From positions 1 to 64,000 of the forward strand of contig NZ_JAMFLG010000004.1 in NCBI RefSeq assembly GCF_023502205.1: a DNA stretch of 64,000 bases. The letters are read 5' to 3'. This DNA comes from Aquiflexum sp. TKW24L (lineage in GTDB: Bacteria; Bacteroidota; Bacteroidia; Cytophagales; Cyclobacteriaceae). How positions within the stretch are numbered: the first letter of the stretch is position 1; each line of letters begins with the position of its first letter. Positions 31,307 through 41,200 of the stretch are shown here, one piece after another. A model generated the notes under the pieces. It was given only the letters and a program-made list of their open reading frames with translations, was not told the origin of the DNA and searched no databases. A program made the translations under genes and the position numbers.

Positions 31307-34063
31307 TTAATCAAAGAATGACCTTCTTCTCGACACTTTCAGATCCTGAAGGATGGACGATTTGACACGGATATCAAGGTTGTAGGAGGTAAAGCGGCCA
31401 AAGGGAATCCAACTGACGTTCATTTGCCAGCAATGGAGGTCTCTCGCCAAACCGATCATGGATTGGGTAAGCTGCGCTGTCATAAAATCATAGCCTCCGC
31501 TGTAGGTAATTTTCCATTTTTCGGAGATACTCAAGTCACCGTTGATATTGACCGCTGAGGTAATATTGGACTCCCGGCCCGGCTGTTGGTTGTAAGCGAT
31601 ATTGAAACCGAATCCGAAAGACCATGGGATATTCCATTCTATATACTGCGAAGGGTCATTGATGATCCGGTTAATTTCCTCATCCACAAATTCATTCAGC
31701 TGACCACCTTGTTGCAAAAAGTCATCAGTCATTTGATCCCGCATTTCTCCGGCTTGACCACCCTGTTTGGAGGGATTAAGGTTACCGTTGATATTCATGG
31801 TGACGTTTCTGAATTTACCAATGCCCTGACCGCTTCTCCACGCATATTGGTTGACCCGGCGGCCTGTGACAGCCCCTGTTTCAGAATCGGTCTTGATCAA
31901 TTCTGCATATGGATCCAAGGTGGCTGCTAAGTTGACAGACAATTTATTGTCAAAAAATGAAGTCCTTGTATCCATTCTAATCGGTGCCAATTGAAATGAA
32001 TCAGCTGCGAAGTTGTAATTGGTACCAATATTCAGGGTTTGAAGCAGGGGAATTTTCTTCGTCTCGGATTCTCCTGAATCCGTCAATTTCTTCAACTTAG
32101 CCTCTAAGGTATTTCGTATGTTCAAATTCAGGGATTTAGATTCGCCCAAAGGCGCTCCACCAAATACAAAACCCTGATGTCTTGAGAAAAATTGGGATCT
32201 TCCCATGGAGTCAGTTTGCACAATTTGGTAATACCCAAATGATGGATTAGAAAAATCAGGATTGAATGTAAATCCAAAAGAAGGCTGCATGTGGTGCCTG
32301 ATGGTTTCTATTTTTTTGCTCCCTTTGAAATTATAAAAACCATATACGTTGGTATTCATTGCAAAGGAAGAATTGTAGGTGGTCACCCTGTTGAAGCCTT
32401 GTTCTAAGATTTTATCCACCCTCTGTTCTACAGGGTTGTAGAAAAAATTGGTTTTTTCCAAGTACCAAAGCTCAGTAAAGTTTGCAGATGCAGTTCCTGT
32501 GAAATACTTGAACAACCGGAAATTGGATGAAATCGGAATGGTGTTTTTGGCCCCGCTGTTTGCATCCTTCAGAAGCAAAGGGAGGTTGGCGAGGTTAAAG
32601 GGAATAACATCAGGAGTTGGACTAATTCCCTGCCCCTGATTCACGACTTCACTTGAAACACCTAAAGGAGGAGTAACCCTATTGGAAATGGTGTTTTGAA
32701 GGTTAAAATTCCAGGCAACGTTCAGGGTTTTGATCGGTTCAAAGTTGATATTTTGAAAAGGGTTCTGCCTGTTCATGTTGACAGCTATATCGGGTAAAAT
32801 CAGATTGACCTCTCCCGATTGGATGTTTTGCGAATGCCTCAGGTTGGCGGACATACTGAAAGGCGTTCCTGAAAAAGTCTTGCTGTAAGCCACGTTCGAA
32901 GAAAATTCAGACTTCACATTTTGGACAAAGTTATTCGGGTTCACCACGACGTTGTTGTAATTGGACGTACCTGCATTGACCGATGCCGAGAAGCGGGAAT
33001 TTCCCCGAGACTCGGGTGAATGACTCCAATTGACCCAAATCGTGTTGTAATCGAGAGGGTTCAGTTCAGTTTCAGGACTTTTGAATTTCTGGTAATCAAT
33101 ATTGAAACCCCCACTGAACCTGTATCTCTTTTTGTACATCGTAGATGCTTTGGCGCCCCAACCTCCATTAGAGAAAACATCTCCGGTGACACGGGTATGA
33201 ACATAGTCATTGAAAGCAAAATAGTAACCGAAGTTCCTCAAAAAAAATCCCCTTACCTGCTCCTGTCCATACGAAGGGAAGACAATCCCTGAGGCCTTTT
33301 CTTCAGGCGTATCAGGAATAATCCCGAAAGGCAATCCCAAAGGCGTCGGAATATCATTGAAATAGAGATTGAAAGGACCTGTCACGACCTGTTTACCTCG
33401 GATGGATTTGATTTTGCTCGAGTTGATATGCCAATGTGGTTCAGATAGATTACAGGTGGTATAAAATCCATGGTCAAGATAGATACTGCCGTCCCTGTCT
33501 TTTTTGATTGTCTGCCCGCGAAGCAATCCATCCTGTTGTTCGGTGACGACGTCCTTGATGATGGCCTTTTGACTTTTAAAATTGTACCGCATTTCCTTGC
33601 GGATTTCGTAGGAAGTAGCGCCTTCTTTAAAAACAGGATTTCCTTCAATCGCTCCCAAAGAATCGATAACGCCGGAGGCAAAAATCTCACTTTTGTCCCA
33701 ATCAATAATGATGAGGTCAGCATCAAGCCTGATCAATCCATATTCAAACCATGCTCCTTTATGAAGGAATACTTTTTGGGTCTCAAAATCCGTGATGATA
33801 CTATCTTCTGCGTAATACTTTATTTCCGTTTGGATATCCCCTTGGGGTACTATATTTGTGCTGTCGCTTTTGGGGATGGTATCGCTTTTTATTGCGGGCA
33901 AAGTATCCAAAACGGAAGGATTCAACGTTGGAGTATTGAGAACTGAATCTGGAGTATTGATCCTGTTCTCTACATTTCTTTGGCTTCTTTTTTGTGAATA
34001 GACCATTTGGGGTGAAACCCATAAAAACAAAAAGAGAAGCAAAAGGAAGTAAGTATTCCGCAC
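31307..34063 (-). CDS. lptD: LPS-assembly outer-membrane protein LptD
   Basis: A 918-aa outer-membrane protein with a signal peptide ([20 protein letters not shown]) and an OstA-like beta-jellyroll (about residues 85-270; [33 protein letters not shown]). The rest is a large C-terminal beta barrel with many aromatic strands, ending in a positively charged RRRSFFD. It inserts lipopolysaccharide into the outer leaflet. Its length and the Ser/Asn-rich loops fit Bacteroidota LptD. It is divergent from a peptidoglycan amidase gene with a 52-bp spacer, an arrangement common in this phylum. A TAACTTTG box (34108-34115, minus strand) fits the Bacteroidota -7 element. Confidence 0.9.
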   Translation of the reverse strand: MRNTYFLLLLFLFLWVSPQMVYSQKRSQRNVENRINTPDSVLNTPTLNPSVLDTLPAIKSDTIPKSDSTNIVPQGDIQTEIKYYAEDSIITDFETQKVFLHKGAWFEYGLIRLDADLIIIDWDKSEIFASGVIDSLGAIEGNPVFKEGATSYEIRKEMRYNFKSQKAIIKDVVTEQQDGLLRGQTIKKDRDGSIYLDHGFYTTCNLSEPHWHINSSKIKSIRGKQVVTGPFNLYFNDIPTPLGLPFGIIPDTPEEKASGIVFPSYGQEQVRGFFLRNFGYYFAFNDYVHTRVTGDVFSNGGWGAKASTMYKKRYRFSGGFNIDYQKFKSPETELNPLDYNTIWVNWSHSPESRGNSRFSASVNAGTSNYNNVVVNPNNFVQNVKSEFSSNVAYSKTFSGTPFSMSANLRHSQNIQSGEVNLILPDIAVNMNRQNPFQNINFEPIKTLNVAWNFNLQNTISNRVTPPLGVSSEVVNQGQGISPTPDVIPFNLANLPLLLKDANSGAKNTIPISSNFRLFKYFTGTASANFTELWYLEKTNFFYNPVEQRVDKILEQGFNRVTTYNSSFAMNTNVYGFYNFKGSKKIETIRHHMQPSFGFTFNPDFSNPSFGYYQIVQTDSMGRSQFFSRHQGFVFGGAPLGESKSLNLNIRNTLEAKLKKLTDSGESETKKIPLLQTLNIGTNYNFAADSFQLAPIRMDTRTSFFDNKLSVNLAATLDPYAELIKTDSETGAVTGRRVNQYAWRSGQGIGKFRNVTMNINGNLNPSKQGGQAGEMRDQMTDDFLQQGGQLNEFVDEEINRIINDPSQYIEWNIPWSFGFGFNIAYNQQPGRESNITSAVNINGDLSISEKWKITYSGGYDFMTAQLTQSMIGLARDLHCWQMNVSWIPFGRFTSYNLDIRVKSSILQDLKVSRRRSFFD

Positions 34064-34107
34064 TTAGTGATTTTGATTTATTTAAAAATTTGTAAAATTT
34101 GCTCCGG

Positions 34108-34115
34108 CAAAGTTA
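34108..34115 (-). promoter_or_regulatory. Candidate -7 box for lptD
   Basis: TAACTTTG on the minus strand matches the Bacteroidota TAnnTTTG consensus and lies 45 bp before the lptD start. No TTG is seen at the expected upstream spacing, so support is partial. Confidence 0.3.
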
Positions 34116-34931
34116 ATGGTATTAACACGCATGAAACGCCCTAAAGTTAAAAATATTCTTATTATTTCGTTCCTGACGGTTTCTTTCTTGTTTTCAGGAT
34201 TCCTGGCTTCTGGGCCTAAAGCTCCGGAATTCAAACTCAAACGTATTATTATTGACGCCGGTCACGGCGGCAAAGACCCTGGTACAGTTGGCTCTATGTC
34301 CAAAGAAAAAGACATCGCTTTGAAGGTGGCCCTTCAGGTCGGTCAATATATCAAAGAAAACCTCCCTGATGTGGAGGTGATTTATACCCGAAAAACGGAC
34401 ACTTTTATCGAGCTTAAAGAAAGGGCAAATATTGCCAATAGAAATAAAGCAGACCTGTTTATCTCGATCCATTGTAACGCCGCCCCTAACAGGTCAGCAT
34501 ATGGTACTGAGACATTTGTGATGGGGACCAAAAACTTTGAAGCAAACTTTGATATCGTAAAAAGAGAAAACTCAGTGATCCTCTTGGAAGATAATTTCGA
34601 GGAGAAATACGAAGGCTTCGATCCCTCTTCCCCTGAATCCTACATGATGTTCAACCTGATGCAAAAAGCATTTTTGTCAAACAGCCTTTCACTCGCTTCT
34701 AAAGTCGAAGATGATTTTAGCAACCGGGTCAATAGGTTTTCAAGAGGTGTAAAGCAGGCTCCTTTGTATGTGCTTTGGACTACAAGTATGCCAAGCGTAC
34801 TGATCGAATTGGGCTTCCTTTCCAATGCCAATGAGGAAAAATACCTCAACACCAAAGATGGACAAACCTACCTCTCTTCTGCGATCTACAGGTCAGTAAA
34901 GGCTTATAAGGAAGAGATTGAGGCTTTGTAG
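34116..34931 (+). CDS. N-acetylmuramoyl-L-alanine amidase (Amidase_3)
   Basis: A 271-aa peptidoglycan amidase that cleaves the bond between MurNAc and L-Ala. The N-terminal membrane/signal segment (NILIISFLTVSFLFSGFLA) is followed by an Amidase_3 domain: the zinc histidine in IIIDAGHGGKDPG (about residue 50), the second histidine in DLFISIHCNAA, and the catalytic glutamate in PSVLIELGFLSNANEE. The start could be ATG 34116 or ATG 34131 (MKRPKVKN); the second gives a cleaner signal sequence. It is divergent from lptD, and the MCE-type gene often found next in Bacteroidota is missing here. A repeat spacer follows. Confidence 0.93.
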   Translation: MVLTRMKRPKVKNILIISFLTVSFLFSGFLASGPKAPEFKLKRIIIDAGHGGKDPGTVGSMSKEKDIALKVALQVGQYIKENLPDVEVIYTRKTDTFIELKERANIANRNKADLFISIHCNAAPNRSAYGTETFVMGTKNFEANFDIVKRENSVILLEDNFEEKYEGFDPSSPESYMMFNLMQKAFLSNSLSLASKVEDDFSNRVNRFSRGVKQAPLYVLWTTSMPSVLIELGFLSNANEEKYLNTKDGQTYLSSAIYRSVKAYKEEIEAL

Positions 34932-35339
34932 GATGGTTATTGGGTTAATGGGTTATTTGGTTAATGGGTTATTTGATTATTTGTTTATTGAAATATTAAA
35001 CACTGTAGTTCTAATTTTGTGTTTTCCGCTTAAGCTAAATATTCCAAGGTTTGTCTTTTAAATCAATTAAAATTTATTTAGCATCCAAGGATTTTAATAT
35101 CAAATACCTTTTTTCCATTTTTCAAAGGCAATAGTTACCCATATTTTCCATTTTTCAAAGTCAATAAGTAAGTTCCTATTCCCTTTTATCAAAGTCAATC
35201 ATGTAAAAACCACCGAAGAATTATTTTCCAATAAGTCGATACCACCAATTTCTAAGGTGGCAAAAAGACTTCATTTTTTAGGAAATTGGATGTTTTACCC
35301 TATTTTAGCATCCTAAGAAAACTAAACCCAAGTGCCTTT
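34932..35339. repeat. Spacer with phrase repeats and three CAAAGTCAAT units
   Basis: No gene is seen in 408 bp. GGTTATTTGGTTAATGGG-type phrases lie at 34934-34990. Three degenerate direct repeats follow: TTTTCCATTTTTCAAAGGCA at 35111, TTTTCCATTTTTCAAAGTCA at 35144, and CCCTTTTATCAAAGTCAATC at 35181 (about 33-40 bp spacing), upstream of the carboxylase gene. They could be binding sites for a regulator, or the remains of an expanded repeat. Confidence 0.6.
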
Positions 35340-36968
35340 ATGAATATCGAATTGAATAAAAATGAAGATGAATTAAAGCTCTTACTTTTTCAACTACAGA
35401 AAAAACAAGAAAGTGTCAAGCTTGGCGGCGGCAAATCCCGGATTGCCAAAGAACACGAAAAAGGAAAGCTAACCGCAAGAGAAAGAATCGATTATTTGAT
35501 AGACAAAGAAACTGACTTTTTAGAAATCGGTGCTTTTGCTGCAGATGGCATGTACGAGGATGAAGGCGGATGTCCTTCGGCTGGGGTAGTGACTGGGATA
35601 GGTTATGTCAGCGGTAGGATGTGCATGATCGTCGCCAATGATGCAACAGTAAAGGCAGGAGCATGGTTTCCCATGACTGCCAAAAAGAATCTCCGTGCAC
35701 AGGAAATCGCTATGGAAAACAGGCTTCCAATCATTTATCTCGTGGACAGCGCAGGCGTTTTTCTTCCATTACAAAATGAAATATTCCCTGACAAAGAACA
35801 CTTTGGACGTCAGTTCCGCAACAATGCGCGTATGTCCTCCATGGGAATCATCCAAGTGGCTGCGATCATGGGGAGTTGTGTGGCAGGTGGAGCATATCTC
35901 CCGATCATGTCCGACGAGGCAATGATCGTGGACAAAACAGGCTCGATATTTTTGGCAGGATCTTACCTTGTCAAAGCTGCCATCGGGGAAACAGTTGACA
36001 ATGAAACTCTAGGCGGGGCAAGTACGCACTGTGAAATCTCGGGAGTCACGGACAACAAATACGCCAATGACCAAGAATGCCTCGATGCCATCCGAAAGAT
36101 CTTTTCAAAATTAGGAGCAAATGAAAAAGCAGGTTTTGATAGAATTGAACCTCAAAAACCCGGAAAACAGGAAGCTGATATTTACCGGATTTTGCCTTCG
36201 GACAGGGCAAAACCCTATGATATGCTGGACATCATTTCAAGAATTGTAGATGGCTCAGAGATTGAAGAATACAAAAAAGATTATGGTAAAACGCTGATCT
36301 GCGCGACAGCGAGAGTCGATGGATGGGCAGTTGGCATCATCGCCAATCAGCGCAAAATCGTCAAAACCAGCAAGGGAGAAATGCAGATGGGTGGAGTGAT
36401 CTATTCCGATTCGGCTGACAAGGCAGCGAGATTTATCATGAACTGCAACCAACGAAAAATTCCTTTGGTTTTCCTGCAGGATGTCAGTGGATTTATGGTA
36501 GGTAGCAAGGCTGAACACGGCGGAATCATCAAAGACGGCGCAAAGATGGTCAATGCCATGGCCAACTCTGTGGTACCGAAGTTCACCTTTATCATTGGGA
36601 ATTCTTATGGCGCCGGAAACTATGCCATGTGTGGCAAAGCCTATGATCCAAGACTGATCTATTCTTGGCCTACTGCACAGATGGCAGTCATGAGCGGGGC
36701 GGCAGCTGCCAAAACATTGCTTCAGATCAAAGTATCCACCCTTCAAAAATCAGGAAAAGAGATCAAACCTGAAGACGAGGCACAATTGCTCCAAGAAATC
36801 ACCGACAAATACAACGAAGAACTGAGTCCTTATTATGCTGCTGCACGACTTTGGGTGGATGGGATCATAGATCCCCTAGAAACCCGAAAGGTTATAAGTA
36901 TGGGAATCGAGGCAGCCAACCATGCGCCTATTACCGAGCGGTATAATGTGGGAGTGATACAGACATAA
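35340..36968 (+). CDS. Acyl-CoA carboxylase beta subunit (methylcrotonyl-CoA carboxylase-like)
   Basis: A 542-aa carboxyltransferase subunit from ATG 35340 (MNIELNKNEDE); the longer frame from 35286 adds a non-conserved leader. Both crotonase-type halves are visible. The N half has GKLTARERIDYLIDK, CMIVANDATVKAGAWFPMTA and IYLVDSAGVFLPLQ; the C half has IIANQRKIVKTSKGEMQMGG, QDVSGFMVGSKAEHGGIIKD and GNSYGAGNYAMCGKAYDPR. The GGASTHCEISGVTDNKYAND stretch fits methylcrotonyl-CoA carboxylase beta rather than propionyl-CoA carboxylase. It transfers carboxyl from biotin to the acyl-CoA, probably in leucine catabolism. The biotin-carboxylase alpha subunit is not adjacent. Confidence 0.88.
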   Translation: MNIELNKNEDELKLLLFQLQKKQESVKLGGGKSRIAKEHEKGKLTARERIDYLIDKETDFLEIGAFAADGMYEDEGGCPSAGVVTGIGYVSGRMCMIVANDATVKAGAWFPMTAKKNLRAQEIAMENRLPIIYLVDSAGVFLPLQNEIFPDKEHFGRQFRNNARMSSMGIIQVAAIMGSCVAGGAYLPIMSDEAMIVDKTGSIFLAGSYLVKAAIGETVDNETLGGASTHCEISGVTDNKYANDQECLDAIRKIFSKLGANEKAGFDRIEPQKPGKQEADIYRILPSDRAKPYDMLDIISRIVDGSEIEEYKKDYGKTLICATARVDGWAVGIIANQRKIVKTSKGEMQMGGVIYSDSADKAARFIMNCNQRKIPLVFLQDVSGFMVGSKAEHGGIIKDGAKMVNAMANSVVPKFTFIIGNSYGAGNYAMCGKAYDPRLIYSWPTAQMAVMSGAAAAKTLLQIKVSTLQKSGKEIKPEDEAQLLQEITDKYNEELSPYYAAARLWVDGIIDPLETRKVISMGIEAANHAPITERYNVGVIQT

Positions 36969-37263
36969 GTCTTGAAATATGAGATATGAGACTTGAGACA
37001 TGAGATTTGAGATTTGAGATTTTTTTGGCATGTTTAGAAAAGTCATAATTGAAAAGAGGCTATAATGTAAATACGCAATTATGCCAGTTGATTGGATATC
37101 CATTTTAATTCTTGGCTCCGGACTAAAATGCCCGGTACCTCGTCCCGACTGAAGAGGATTATAGGGTTATTGGCAAAGAAGCGCATATCCATCAAGTCTT
37201 AATTATAAAACATCCATTTCTATTTTCCATTCATGCTAAATTTCATTAAATTGGATATCAATT
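36969..37263. repeat. Spacer with GAGATTTGAGAT phrases and dispersed repeat copy 2
   Basis: At 36975-37022 there are degenerate tandem 8-10-bp words (GAGATATGAGACTTGAGACA, GAGATTTGAGATTTGAGATT). At 37109-37194 lies the second copy of the ~90-bp dispersed repeat also found at 18285-18377 (AATTCTTG through ATATCCA). No gene is seen. Confidence 0.7.
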
Positions 37264-38112
37264 TTGCTTATGGATAACCTCAGTGAAAATGAACTTCATG
37301 CCCTAGTTTCCTTGCTGGATGATACAGACTGGGAGGTCAAAAACCATGTACTCGACAAACTGATTTCCATTGGCCATCCTGTGATTCCGTTTTTAGAAAA
37401 GAAGTGGGAAGAGAGTTTCAATCCTTCTATCCAAAAAGAAATCGAGGATTTAGTCCACCGGCTTCAGTTTTTGCAATTAAAAGACAGACTTCACGATTGG
37501 AAAAATTCTCCGGAACAAGACCTGCTGACTGGGCTATGGATTATCAATACCTACCAATATCCTGACCTTGAATTCGAAAAACTGAACGCAGACATGCATC
37601 AGATTTATTTTGAGGTTTGGACAGCCTTCCAAAACGACCTTCTCCCCTACGAACAAGTCAGAATTATAAACAGTGTTTTGTTTAATTCCCTCCGGTTCTC
37701 GGCCAATACCAAAAACTTTCACTCTCCCGGAAACAGCATGCTGAGCAATGTCCTTGAAACAAAAAAAGGCAACCCGATCAGCCTGTGTGCTATCTATTTT
37801 TTGGTTGCAAAAAAGCTCGGACTTCCCATCTACGGCGTCAATTTGCCCAACCTGTTTGTACTGACATACAAATCTTCTGACGCCTCATTTTATATCAATG
37901 CCTTTAACAAAGGACTGATTTTTTCACGCAAGGATATTGTAAATTACCTTGAGCACCTCAATATTGAATCGAGGGAAGTTTTTTTTGAACCTTGTTCCAA
38001 TCTAGACATCGTCACTAGGGTGCTCAGAAACCTGATCGTGGCTTTTGAAAAATTGGGGGAAGTAGAAAAGTCTGATGAAATAAAAGAACTTCTTGAAATT
38101 GTAGGGAGTTAA
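37264..38112 (+). CDS. Transglutaminase-like (SirB1-type) protein
   Basis: A 282-aa soluble protein. The N-terminal ~75 residues are helical and HEAT-like (DDTDWEVKNHVLDKLISIGH). The C-terminal half is a Transglut_core2/SirB1-like domain with NPISLCAIYFLVAKKLGLPI (cysteine of the usual catalytic position) and VNLPNLFVL. The histidine of the canonical triad (normally in the GHFL-type loop) is replaced here (LPNLFVLTYKS), so peptidase or transglutaminase activity is doubtful and it may be a binding fold. The stop overlaps the end of the convergent redoxin gene by 4 bases. Confidence 0.75.
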   Translation: MLMDNLSENELHALVSLLDDTDWEVKNHVLDKLISIGHPVIPFLEKKWEESFNPSIQKEIEDLVHRLQFLQLKDRLHDWKNSPEQDLLTGLWIINTYQYPDLEFEKLNADMHQIYFEVWTAFQNDLLPYEQVRIINSVLFNSLRFSANTKNFHSPGNSMLSNVLETKKGNPISLCAIYFLVAKKLGLPIYGVNLPNLFVLTYKSSDASFYINAFNKGLIFSRKDIVNYLEHLNIESREVFFEPCSNLDIVTRVLRNLIVAFEKLGEVEKSDEIKELLEIVGS

Positions 38113-38687
38113 CGCAGTTTGACATTACAGCCAACCGCTCTGCTTGATGCAGGACTTGGTGTACGTCTATTTTGGATCGCAGTCAAAGCACTTTCAAGGT
38201 ACTTGATATTAGCATTTTCGGCCATTTGCGGATTATTATCTATTGCTCCCCTATACGCCACGGCAAATCCTGTGGGACTTGGGGTGATTACCACTACTTC
38301 GGGTAATTTGGTAATACCAAACTGTTTGGTCACAGATTGATTTATATCTTCAAGAAATGGAAATGGCATCTTTTTTTCGCTGGCTCTAGCTTTCATTCCG
38401 GCAGAAGTTTCCTCTTCTTCGGTACCTATATGCGGATTGATCAATGCAAAGACAAAACCATCCGAAGCAAATTGGCCTGAGAGGTTGACTAGCCTTTCTT
38501 CATAAAGTTTGGAAAATGGGCAATTGAGGCTTGTAAATACCAAAATGACGGCTTTGGCATCTCCATGTGAATCGAGGGAAAATTCTTGTCCTAACACCGC
38601 ATCGTTCAACTTGAAGTTTTCTACCCTTTGAGCAAAGGTGCCAGAAACCAATATAAATGACAGAAGAATTAGAAATGTATTTTTCAT
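38109..38687 (-). CDS. Secreted thioredoxin-fold redoxin
   Basis: A 192-aa protein with a signal peptide (MKNTFLILLSFILVSGTFAQ) and a peroxiredoxin/TlpA-like thioredoxin fold: AVILVFTSLNCPFSKLYEER with a CPFS active site, FVFALINPHIG, and the cis-proline turn ITKLPEVVVI. The second cysteine of CxxC is Ser, so it can form mixed disulfides but not an internal one; it probably acts as a monothiol reductase or peroxiredoxin-like protein. It is convergent with the transglutaminase-like gene. Confidence 0.82.
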   Translation of the reverse strand: MKNTFLILLSFILVSGTFAQRVENFKLNDAVLGQEFSLDSHGDAKAVILVFTSLNCPFSKLYEERLVNLSGQFASDGFVFALINPHIGTEEEETSAGMKARASEKKMPFPFLEDINQSVTKQFGITKLPEVVVITPSPTGFAVAYRGAIDNNPQMAENANIKYLESALTAIQNRRTPSPASSRAVGCNVKLR

Positions 38688-38733
38688 TTTCGGGTATGAA
38701 TTGCTTGGTTCAATAAATATACATACAAAGAAC

Positions 38734-39363
38734 CTACCAGATTGTATAAGTCAGCACAATATCATTTTGCCACTCAATCTTGACCTGATAATGGTGGTCC
38801 GAAAATTCTGTGTTTTCGATCCTTCCAAAGATAACTTTGTCTTCCAAGGTGAATGGAGAAAGTCGGATGTTATTTTTGAGGCTGACTCCTCTCCTGCCCT
38901 GACATTTGAAAATAGATTCCTTGGCCGACCAAGCAATGGTATTTATGAGTGGTTCATTGCCAAGAAAATCAATTTCATTGCGATTAAGGAACTTTGGCCC
39001 AAGTCTCACTACCTTTTCCCTTACATAATCGAGGTCTATTCCGACCGGCATTTCTTTATGAAAAATGGCTGCTGCAAGTCCTTTGGTGTGGGTCATGGAC
39101 ACATGACCAAAGCCATCCATGGGGTGTGATTTGCCGTTCTCGTCTTTATAAAAACCCGGGTAAGGCAAAGAAATGCAGTCAAGTGCTTCTTTGATGGCTA
39201 TTCTAGCTCCTTTCCATTCCTTTTTTTTATCCGGGTGGGAAATATTGGAAAAAGAAAGTTTTTCGCGAAAGCTTAAAAAATCAGTCCCATTGTGGGAAAC
39301 TTCCTCAATATTCTTTACCGCCAAGGCAGATAAAGGACTTATTTTTTCTATTTTTGTTTGCAT
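38734..39363 (-). CDS. 4'-phosphopantetheinyl transferase superfamily protein
   Basis: A 209-aa Sfp-type enzyme that moves 4'-phosphopantetheine from CoA to an acyl- or peptidyl-carrier protein. The start ATG 39363 (MQTKIEKISPL) is used; a longer frame reaches into the divergent WD40 gene. Motifs: the CoA/magnesium aspartate in MPVGIDLDYVREKV, and the hallmark WSAKESIFKCQG (W-x-x-KE-x-x-x-K). The N-terminal half contains the pseudo-twofold-related SFSNISHPDKKKEW region. It probably serves fatty-acid or secondary-metabolite carrier proteins; no synthase is adjacent. Confidence 0.88.
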   Translation of the reverse strand: MQTKIEKISPLSALAVKNIEEVSHNGTDFLSFREKLSFSNISHPDKKKEWKGARIAIKEALDCISLPYPGFYKDENGKSHPMDGFGHVSMTHTKGLAAAIFHKEMPVGIDLDYVREKVVRLGPKFLNRNEIDFLGNEPLINTIAWSAKESIFKCQGRRGVSLKNNIRLSPFTLEDKVIFGRIENTEFSDHHYQVKIEWQNDIVLTYTIW

Positions 39364-39401
39364 ATACCCATTATGGGATGAAGCGCTAATCACAGCAAAA
39401 T

Positions 39402-40310
39402 ATGGTAAAAATCCAAGTAAATAAACTGCATACATTGACCGGCCACAACGATTGTATTTATGCCTTGGCAGAAGCTCCTGACCCAAGGTATTTTTTTACA
39501 GGATCCGGTGATGGAATGGTTGTTTTATGGGATTTGGATGATCCGAAGGATGGTAAACTCATCGCCAAGGTAAATCATTCTGTCTATGCGCTCGAGGTAG
39601 ATCCCCAAAGGAACCAACTGATTATCGGGCATAATTTTGAAGGAATCCACGTGATTGACTTGGTGAATCAAAAGGAACTTTGGTCTTTGAATATTACCAA
39701 TCAGTCCATATTTGACATCAAAGTTTCAGATAAAAATATTTTTGTAGGGACAGCAGACGGCATGATTATCGTCATCGACACGGAAATGAGGGTTGTTAAA
39801 AGACATTTAAAAATATCCGAAAAAAGCGTCCGTGTACTTGCTCTCAGTCCTACGGGCCATACAATTACTGCCGGATTGAGTGACCACAGCATCAAGGTTT
39901 TTGACCTAAAAACACTCGATCCAATCCACAATCTTACCGCACATACCAATTCCGTTTTTGCGCTAGGTTATAATCCCAACCTTCCTGTAATGGTCAGCGG
40001 AGGCAGGGATGCAAGTCTCAAAATCTGGGATACCAGAGATTATTCTTTGAAGCAGACAATTATAGCCCATCTGTATGCGATAAATTACTTGGCTTACCGG
40101 GAAGATGGCAGATATTTTGTAACTTGTAGTATGGACAAATCCATCAAAGTCTGGGATGCAGAGTCCTATAAACTTCTCAAAGTCATAGACAAAGCAAGGT
40201 ATGCAGGTCATGGCACATCAATCAATAAAGTAGCATGGAGCCGGTATAACCAAAATATCATTTCCATCAGCGACGATAGGAAAATCTCTATCTGGAATCT
40301 AGAATTTTAA
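39402..40310 (+). CDS. WD40 repeat protein
   Basis: A 302-aa beta-propeller made only of WD40 repeats (about seven blades). GH-WD-like units are visible in FTGSGDGMVVLWDLDD, SGGRDASLKIWDTRDYS, TCSMDKSIKVWDAESYKLL and ISISDDRKISIWNLEF. There is no signal peptide, so it is probably a cytoplasmic scaffold. It opens a five-gene operon with a DivIVA-like protein (5-bp gap), folB, chaN-like and DUF4268 genes, and lies divergent from the phosphopantetheinyl transferase gene. Confidence 0.92.
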   Translation: MVKIQVNKLHTLTGHNDCIYALAEAPDPRYFFTGSGDGMVVLWDLDDPKDGKLIAKVNHSVYALEVDPQRNQLIIGHNFEGIHVIDLVNQKELWSLNITNQSIFDIKVSDKNIFVGTADGMIIVIDTEMRVVKRHLKISEKSVRVLALSPTGHTITAGLSDHSIKVFDLKTLDPIHNLTAHTNSVFALGYNPNLPVMVSGGRDASLKIWDTRDYSLKQTIIAHLYAINYLAYREDGRYFVTCSMDKSIKVWDAESYKLLKVIDKARYAGHGTSINKVAWSRYNQNIISISDDRKISIWNLEF

Positions 40311-40315
40311 AAAAC

Positions 40316-41200
40316 ATGAATATAACTTCTAAAGAAATTAGCCAAAAATCCTTTGAGAAAAACTTCCGGGGATATGACAAGGATGAAGTATCTGCATTTT
40401 TGGGTGTGTTAGCAGATGAATGGGACAAATTGCAGGGAGAGAAAAAAGACCTCGAAAGAGCACTTGAAACCAGTCTACGGGAAGCTAAAAAACTCAAAGA
40501 CGTCGAGGAATCACTCTTCAGAACTTTGAAAACCGCAGAGGACACCGGCGCAAGTATCATCGAAGAGGCAAGCATTGCCGCTTCCGAGATAATGGCAGAT
40601 GCCCATCAAAATGCGGATTCGATGGTGAATGAGGCAAAAAGAAATTCCCAAAGCCTGATCGAAACTGCTGAAACAAAGGCAAAACAGATCATGGAGGAGC
40701 TGAAGGGAAATGTAAAAAGCCTGGTAGACAGCTACGAGAAATTGATCAGAGAAAGGGAATTGATCATTAAAAACATGAAACGCCTGTCTGAGGATCTGGA
40801 TGACAAAATCACCACTTCCAATGAATCTTTCAAGAAGGTAAATATTCAGGCACATGCCAAAGTAGTCGAGGAGCTTAGTAGGGCAAAGGCATTTACTTTT
40901 GCAAATATCGGTGCAGTTCAAGTGGATGAGGCTCCAATGACCAAGCAAACCTTATCGGAGGAACCCCGAGAAATAACCTCAGAAAATATAGAAGAGACTG
41001 TCACTGAAAATCTTGAAGAAGAAGTAGAGAACATCCAATCAGAAATTGTCGAATTGGAAGAAGAACCCAAAGTCAAAGCCATCGCTGAGGTGGAGGAACC
41101 CAAAGGTGAAGTTCAAGAAGAAGTGAAGGAGGAAGAAAAGTCTGTTGAGCCAAAAGCTAAACCCGATAAAGGAAGCTCATTTTTTGACCAGTTTGATTGA
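40316..41200 (+). CDS. DivIVA-domain coiled-coil protein
   Basis: A 294-aa DivIVA-like protein. The N-terminal lipid-binding region MNITSKEISQKSFEKNFRGY, followed by KDEVSAFLGVLADEWDKLQG, matches DivIVA/GpsB; a long coiled coil spans about residues 30-195 (Glu/Lys/Ala-rich heptads). The tail (about 215-285) is a disordered, very acidic Glu/Val repeat, and the end is a conserved-looking GSSFFDQFD. DivIVA proteins mark curved membrane and organise septal or polar growth, mainly in Gram-positives, so a Bacteroidota version is less studied. The stop codon overlaps the folB start by one base. Confidence 0.85.
   Translation: MNITSKEISQKSFEKNFRGYDKDEVSAFLGVLADEWDKLQGEKKDLERALETSLREAKKLKDVEESLFRTLKTAEDTGASIIEEASIAASEIMADAHQNADSMVNEAKRNSQSLIETAETKAKQIMEELKGNVKSLVDSYEKLIRERELIIKNMKRLSEDLDDKITTSNESFKKVNIQAHAKVVEELSRAKAFTFANIGAVQVDEAPMTKQTLSEEPREITSENIEETVTENLEEEVENIQSEIVELEEEPKVKAIAEVEEPKGEVQEEVKEEEKSVEPKAKPDKGSSFFDQFD

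Noticed and set aside
38638-39129. Antisense open frame across the phosphopantetheinyl transferase
   Set aside because: The minus strand shows the full Sfp-type motifs; the antisense product has no recognisable features.
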